Position numbers and translations under genes: made by a program. This document shows positions 60,440 to 64,000 of a stretch of DNA of 64,000 nt, in pieces (positions within the stretch are counted from its first letter, which is position 1; each line of letters starts with the position of its first letter). Source of the DNA: Alistipes excrementigallinarum (lineage in GTDB: Bacteria > Bacteroidota > Bacteroidia > Bacteroidales > Rikenellaceae); assembly GCA_019112825.1 (NCBI GenBank), contig DXIP01000023.1:62001-126000 (forward strand), read 5' to 3'. Under the pieces are notes generated by a model. It made no database searches. It saw only the letters and a program-made list of their open reading frames with translations, and had not been told where the DNA came from.

Positions 60440-60447
60440 TAATTTTG
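60440..60447 (+). promoter_or_regulatory. promoter of acyl-CoA ligase
   Basis: TAATTTTG on the plus strand, ~80 bases before the ATG at 60529. Confidence 0.6.
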
Positions 60448-60528
60448 CAACAAACTTTCCGTTTGATAAACGAGGGTCTCCGCTCCGCTGCGGGACCGTT
60501 GTTGTGAAACGTGAACAAAATCTGAAAA

Positions 60529-62235
60529 ATGACTCTTAACACACTTTACGACCTTGTCCGTCACAGCGTAAAGGAGTTTGCATCCCGGATTGCCTTTTCG
60601 ATGTTCGACGGCGAGGATGTGACCTACGCCGAGGTGGGCAGGCGCATCGCAAAGGTGCAGGATATTCTGACTGGCGCCGGCCTTCGTCCCGGAGATAAGG
60701 TGGCGCTGCTGAGCAGCAACATGCCCAACTGGGGCGTCTGCTACTACGCCGTCACCTCGGCCGGCTTGGTGGTCGTGCCGATTCTGCCCGACTTCACGGG
60801 CGAGGAACTCGACATGATTATCGCCCACTCGGAGGCCAAGGCGCTGCTGGTTTCGGACCGGCTCTTCACCAAACTCTCGAAGACGACGGTGGCGTCGCTC
60901 AACGTCGTTGTCCGTACGAAGAATCTGGGCGTCATCTCGCAAAAGGTCCACGCCCAGGGCTCGACGACGGTTCCTGCACCCGAGGATTTGGCCGTCATCA
61001 TCTACACCTCGGGTACGACCTCGAAACCCAAGGGGGTGATGCTCTCCCACGCGGCGCTCTGCGCTCAGGTGGATTTGAGCGCCTCGATTTTCCCAATCCA
61101 TTCCGAAGATGTCTTCCTCTCGGTGCTGCCCCTGTCGCACACCTACGAGTGCTCCATCGGCATGATTTACCCCTTCTCGAAGGGGGCCCGCGTGGTCTAC
61201 CTCGACCGTCCGCCCACGGCTTCGGCCCTGATGCCGGCGCTGCGGCAGGTGCGCCCCACGGTGATGCTCATCGTGCCGCTCATCATCGAGAAAATCTACC
61301 GCCACCAGGTGCTGGCCAAGTTCAATTCGAACAACTTCTGGCGGACGCTCTACCGCGTGGGCTTCATGCGCCGCTACCTGCACCGCGTAGCGGGCAAGAA
61401 GCTGCTGAAGCTCTTCGGCGGCCGCCTGCGCTTCCTGGGTATCGGCGGCGCGAAGCTCGACGGCGACGCCGAGAAGTTCATGATGGAGGCGAGGATTCCC
61501 TACTCCATCGGCTACGGATTGACCGAAACGGCTCCGCTGCTGGCCGGCGCTGCGCCGTCGCAGGTGCGGCTGGGTTCGACCGGGCCCCAGGCTCCGGGCG
61601 TCGAGCTGCGGCTCGTGAATGTCAACCCCGAGACGCGGCAGGGTGAAATCGTCGCCCGCACGCCGAGCGTCATGATGGGCTACTACAAGAATCCCGAGGC
61701 CACGCGCGAGGCCTTCACCTCCGACGGCTGGTTCCGCACGGGCGACCTGGGCGAGTTCGACAAGGACGGCTGGCTCTACATCAAGGGGCGCCTGAAGAAC
61801 ATGATTGTCGGCCCGAGCGGCGAGAACATCTATCCCGAGGATATCGAGAGCGTGCTCAATTCGCACGTCTGCATCGCCGATTCCATCGTCACGCAGAGGG
61901 AAGGTCGTCTTGTGGCGCTCGTGCACTTCAACCGCGAGGAGCTTGAGTCGATGCTTGACGACTGGCGCGAGGAGTGGGCGACGAAGAAGGAGGCGCTCGA
62001 GGCGAAGACCGAGCAGCTCAAGAAGGAGCTGGTGGCCTATGTCAATGCCAAGGTGAACCGCTTCTCGCGCATCTCGGAGGTGGTCGAGCAGAAGAAGGAG
62101 TTCGAGAAGACCCCGACGCTCAAAATCAAGCGCTTCCTCTACAATACGACGCACCGCAAGCACGAAAAGGAGGGCTCCAAGTCGGGAGTCTCCCATGCCA
62201 ATGCGGCGCTTCCCGCCGACAAGCCGCAGGCGTAA
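60529..62235 (+). CDS. long-chain fatty acid--CoA ligase (AMP-binding)
   Basis: A 568-residue ANL-family enzyme that activates fatty acids. The AMP-binding signature YTSGTTSKPKGVMLSH near 158-173 and the GYGLTETAP region near 327 are intact, as are the D-loop-like TGDLGEFDKDGWLYIKGRLKN near 404-424 and the C-terminal lid. The final ~70 residues are a Lys/Glu-rich helical extension (EEWATKKEALEAKTEQLKKEL, RKHEKEGSKSG), longer than in typical ligases. Stands alone with its own promoter; a 23-bp repeat array follows. Confidence 0.9.
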   Translation: MTLNTLYDLVRHSVKEFASRIAFSMFDGEDVTYAEVGRRIAKVQDILTGAGLRPGDKVALLSSNMPNWGVCYYAVTSAGLVVVPILPDFTGEELDMIIAHSEAKALLVSDRLFTKLSKTTVASLNVVVRTKNLGVISQKVHAQGSTTVPAPEDLAVIIYTSGTTSKPKGVMLSHAALCAQVDLSASIFPIHSEDVFLSVLPLSHTYECSIGMIYPFSKGARVVYLDRPPTASALMPALRQVRPTVMLIVPLIIEKIYRHQVLAKFNSNNFWRTLYRVGFMRRYLHRVAGKKLLKLFGGRLRFLGIGGAKLDGDAEKFMMEARIPYSIGYGLTETAPLLAGAAPSQVRLGSTGPQAPGVELRLVNVNPETRQGEIVARTPSVMMGYYKNPEATREAFTSDGWFRTGDLGEFDKDGWLYIKGRLKNMIVGPSGENIYPEDIESVLNSHVCIADSIVTQREGRLVALVHFNREELESMLDDWREEWATKKEALEAKTEQLKKELVAYVNAKVNRFSRISEVVEQKKEFEKTPTLKIKRFLYNTTHRKHEKEGSKSGVSHANAALPADKPQA

Positions 62236-62330
62236 TGCGCCGGGGCGGGGCGTGACACCGTGAAAACCTCGCACGGAGAAGGCGAGCGCCTCGCTCGCCG
62301 GGAAAAGAACCGCCGAAAAAGCCTTCGGCC

Positions 62331-62514
62331 GGCCGGTGAGCCCGCTGCGGGCGAAGCCCCGGTTCGGCCAATGTGAAGCAACAGGTTGGGCCGGTGAGAA
62401 GCAACTGGTTCAGCTGGAGAGAAGCTTTCGGGTTAGCCGGTGAGAAAGATTCGGCTCGGCCGGTGAGAAAGATTCGGCTCGGCTGATGGGAGTCCTCCGG
62501 TTCGGCCGGTGAGA
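62331..62514. repeat. 23-bp tandem repeat array (about 8 degenerate copies)
   Basis: Units starting GGCCGGTGAGA follow one another at exact 23-base steps: 62366, 62389, 62412, 62435, 62458, 62481 and 62504 (partial), after a first unit at 62331 enlarged to 35 bases. Units at 62435 and 62458 are almost identical; others differ at several positions. It is a minisatellite-like array in the gap between a ligase gene and a convergent gene. Confidence 0.9.
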
Positions 62515-62521
62515 TGAAATG

Positions 62522-62563
62522 AAAAAGGAACTCCGCACCCCAAAGGTGCGGAGTTCCTTTTTA
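62522..62563. terminator. bidirectional terminator
   Basis: AAAAAGGAACTCCGCACC (62522-62539) and its complement (62545-62562) flank a 5-base loop; A/T-rich ends give a U-run on both strands. Serves the ligase gene and the convergent DUF2723 gene. Confidence 0.9.
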
Positions 62564-62629
62564 CGTTTTCGGACCGGGAACAGAGCGGGCGCGGATCGTT
62601 GCGCCGCGCCCGGCCCGAAAGAAGAGTCG

Positions 62630-64000
62630 TTACCGCTGCTCCGAGACGGTGGAGTCGGCCTGCTGGGGCTTGTCGCCCACGTCGGTGAGGTACTCCTCCG
62701 AGACGCCCAGCGAGCGGTAGTACTTGTTGATTTCAGCCACTACGTCACGCCGTCCGGCATAGCTTGCCAGCGAGTAGATGTCGCCCAGCTCGGTGAGCTT
62801 CGCATCGATGGTGTCCGACACCATGTCGCCCAGCGCTCCGTCGAAGCGGAAGTAGTACTCGATGTACTCGATGAGCGTCGTGGCATACTCCCTGAGCAGG
62901 GCGTCGCCCTTCTCGGCGGCCCCTTCGGCCCCCATGCTCGCGGCGGCGTAGTACCCTTCGATGTAGGGATAGGTGTTCATGTCGGTGAAGCGAATCTGCG
63001 AGGTGGGGAACTTCTCGAGCCCCATGTCGAGCATCTCGACAGCCTCGTCGACGCGTCCCTCGCGCAGCAGCTCCTTCCCGACGCGGGCAAACATCTCGCG
63101 GGTGCGCGATGCCCCCAGGTTGTACTGCAGGAAGTAGTCCACATAGACGCGCGGGTCGTTCAGATTGCCGTAGCGGAAGGTGTCGCGCACGAGCGGCAGC
63201 GTGTAGTCGACATCCATGCGGCCGATTTCATAGGCGTTCTGCACCGGCGTGAGAATCGGCACCAGACGGTAGGCGTACCCGTCGTACTGGAGGTAGTCGA
63301 GCAGCCCGAAGTCCTGCAGGATGTAGATTTGCGTGAAGAAAATCGGACGCTTCCAGTCGAAGTTGGCCAGCATGTCGAGAATCATCAGCTGGCTCTTGTC
63401 GATGCTGCTCTGGCGGAGGTTGATGTATACCGTGTCGACCATCAGGTCGCGGTCCTTCTCGGCCACGATGCCCGAGGCAATGGCGTTCTCCTTGTTGACC
63501 GGCAGGGCGATGCGCCGTGTGGGGATGTAGTCGATGGAGGAGCCGTCAACGAGCTTGATTTTCGAGCGCGGGTCGTCGCTCAGCACGAAGTCCATCACCT
63601 CGTGGATGTCGACCGGACCCTCCAGACGCTCCTCGACCGGCAGCACGTCGTTGGCATAGGTGTACTTCCGCTTGGGCAGCGAGAAGGGTACGCCCGGCGC
63701 GTCGTTGGCCTTGGTCTTCATCTCGTCGATGTACCACTCGCCGCCCAGGTAGGAGGTGTTCATGATGCGCACGTCGGGGCGCACACCGTAGACCTCCTGG
63801 TTGTTCCAGAGCGGGAAGGTGTCGTTGTCGCCGTAGTTGAGGATAATCGAGTTGGGCAGCGTCGACTGGAGGTAGTTCCAGCCGATGTCGCGGGCCATGT
63901 AGCGGTGCGAGCGGTCGTGATCGTCCCAGTTCTGGGCGGCCAGGATGGCGGGCACGACCAGTCCGACGAGCGTCGCCGCGCCGGCAACGACCCGCGTGTC
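62630..64000 (-). CDS. DUF2723 (TMEM260-like) protein, C-terminal part
   Basis: The minus-strand frame is open to the window's right edge; 456 residues are visible and the N-terminal, multi-helix part lies outside. The visible start is the end of a membrane helix (AATLVGLVVPAILAAQNW), followed by the conserved DUF2723 segment WDDHDRSHRYMARDIGWNYL with NYGDNDTFPLWNNQEVYGVRPDVRIMNTSYL, then an extracytoplasmic mixed alpha/beta and TPR-like tail (GRVDEAVEMLDMGLEKFP). DUF2723 belongs to the GT-C type membrane glycosyltransferase/O-mannosyltransferase-like group. Usual length is about 1000 or more residues, so roughly half is missing. Confidence 0.88.
   Translation of the reverse strand, partial: DTRVVAGAATLVGLVVPAILAAQNWDDHDRSHRYMARDIGWNYLQSTLPNSIILNYGDNDTFPLWNNQEVYGVRPDVRIMNTSYLGGEWYIDEMKTKANDAPGVPFSLPKRKYTYANDVLPVEERLEGPVDIHEVMDFVLSDDPRSKIKLVDGSSIDYIPTRRIALPVNKENAIASGIVAEKDRDLMVDTVYINLRQSSIDKSQLMILDMLANFDWKRPIFFTQIYILQDFGLLDYLQYDGYAYRLVPILTPVQNAYEIGRMDVDYTLPLVRDTFRYGNLNDPRVYVDYFLQYNLGASRTREMFARVGKELLREGRVDEAVEMLDMGLEKFPTSQIRFTDMNTYPYIEGYYAAASMGAEGAAEKGDALLREYATTLIEYIEYYFRFDGALGDMVSDTIDAKLTELGDIYSLASYAGRRDVVAEINKYYRSLGVSEEYLTDVGDKPQQADSTVSEQR

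Noticed and set aside
60223..62274. 683-residue minus-strand frame opposite the acyl-CoA ligase
   Set aside because: Arg/His/Leu-rich shadow; plus-strand frame has intact AMP-binding motifs.
1..64000. CRISPR arrays, transposases, integrases, rRNA
   Set aside because: Looked for on both strands; the only regular repeats are 23-bp, 44-bp and 17-bp tandem units without spacers, and no such gene or rRNA was seen.

Overview
The window looks like chromosome from a G+C-rich Bacteroidota gut anaerobe, most likely Alistipes or a close Rikenellaceae relative. Three things point there: promoters of the Bacteroidota type (TTTG or TTG, about 20 bp, then TAnnTTTG) with few Shine-Dalgarno sites; Bacteroidales families such as DUF5723, DUF4919, head-GIN and DUF2723; and many SPII lipoproteins. 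The genus is inferred from gene content and base composition, since there is no rRNA here.

Layout. 0-3.4 kb: an operon for an HdrA/HdrC/HdrE-D-like iron-sulfur flavoprotein complex. 3.7-3.9 kb: initiator tRNA-Met. 4-9.5 kb: a DUF4919 protein, a lipoprotein, DsbD and a glycosyltransferase. 9.8-11.9 kb: a PfkB-family sugar or nucleoside kinase and 6-phosphofructokinase. 12-15.4 kb: an operon of three PspC proteins, a PadR regulator and a GIN-domain adhesin-like protein. 15.6-16.3 kb: a transaldolase-like enzyme. 16.7-20.3 kb: the fumarate reductase/succinate dehydrogenase operon, with one cytochrome b subunit. 20.4-22.7 kb: a 5-formyl-THF cyclo-ligase fused to DUF169, and a patatin-like lipase. 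23-25.5 kb: a DUF5723 outer-membrane protein and a lipoprotein. 25.6-27.6 kb: UvrC and tRNA-Leu.

27.8-38.9 kb is the accessory part. Eleven minus-strand genes form a compact, partly overlapping array: a small membrane protein, two lipoproteins, a TPR-like protein, two ankyrin proteins, two DUF1266 proteins, a membrane protein and an 828-residue multidomain protein, with a TetR regulator at the head. It lies directly beside tRNA-Leu. A 16-bp-arm inverted repeat sits between the TetR gene and the first cluster gene. I recognise no assigned function; this is the best candidate for an undescribed system.

39.4-64 kb returns to mostly ordinary genes: lipoproteins, a TPR/HTH regulator, an InaA-type kinase, ClpC, a phosphodiesterase, a CotH-family lipoprotein, RarA, a small monooxygenase, a zinc alcohol dehydrogenase, a DUF4190-like membrane protein with a long foldable leader, AspS, DinB, a TonB C-terminal-domain protein, TadA, a TPR protein, a MATE exporter, QueG, an acyl-CoA ligase and a DUF2723 protein cut by the window edge.

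The intergenic regions are often G+C-rich with degenerate repeats, notably a 23-bp-period array at 62.3-62.5 kb. Rho-independent terminators are clear and common. No transposase, integrase, CRISPR array or rRNA was seen.
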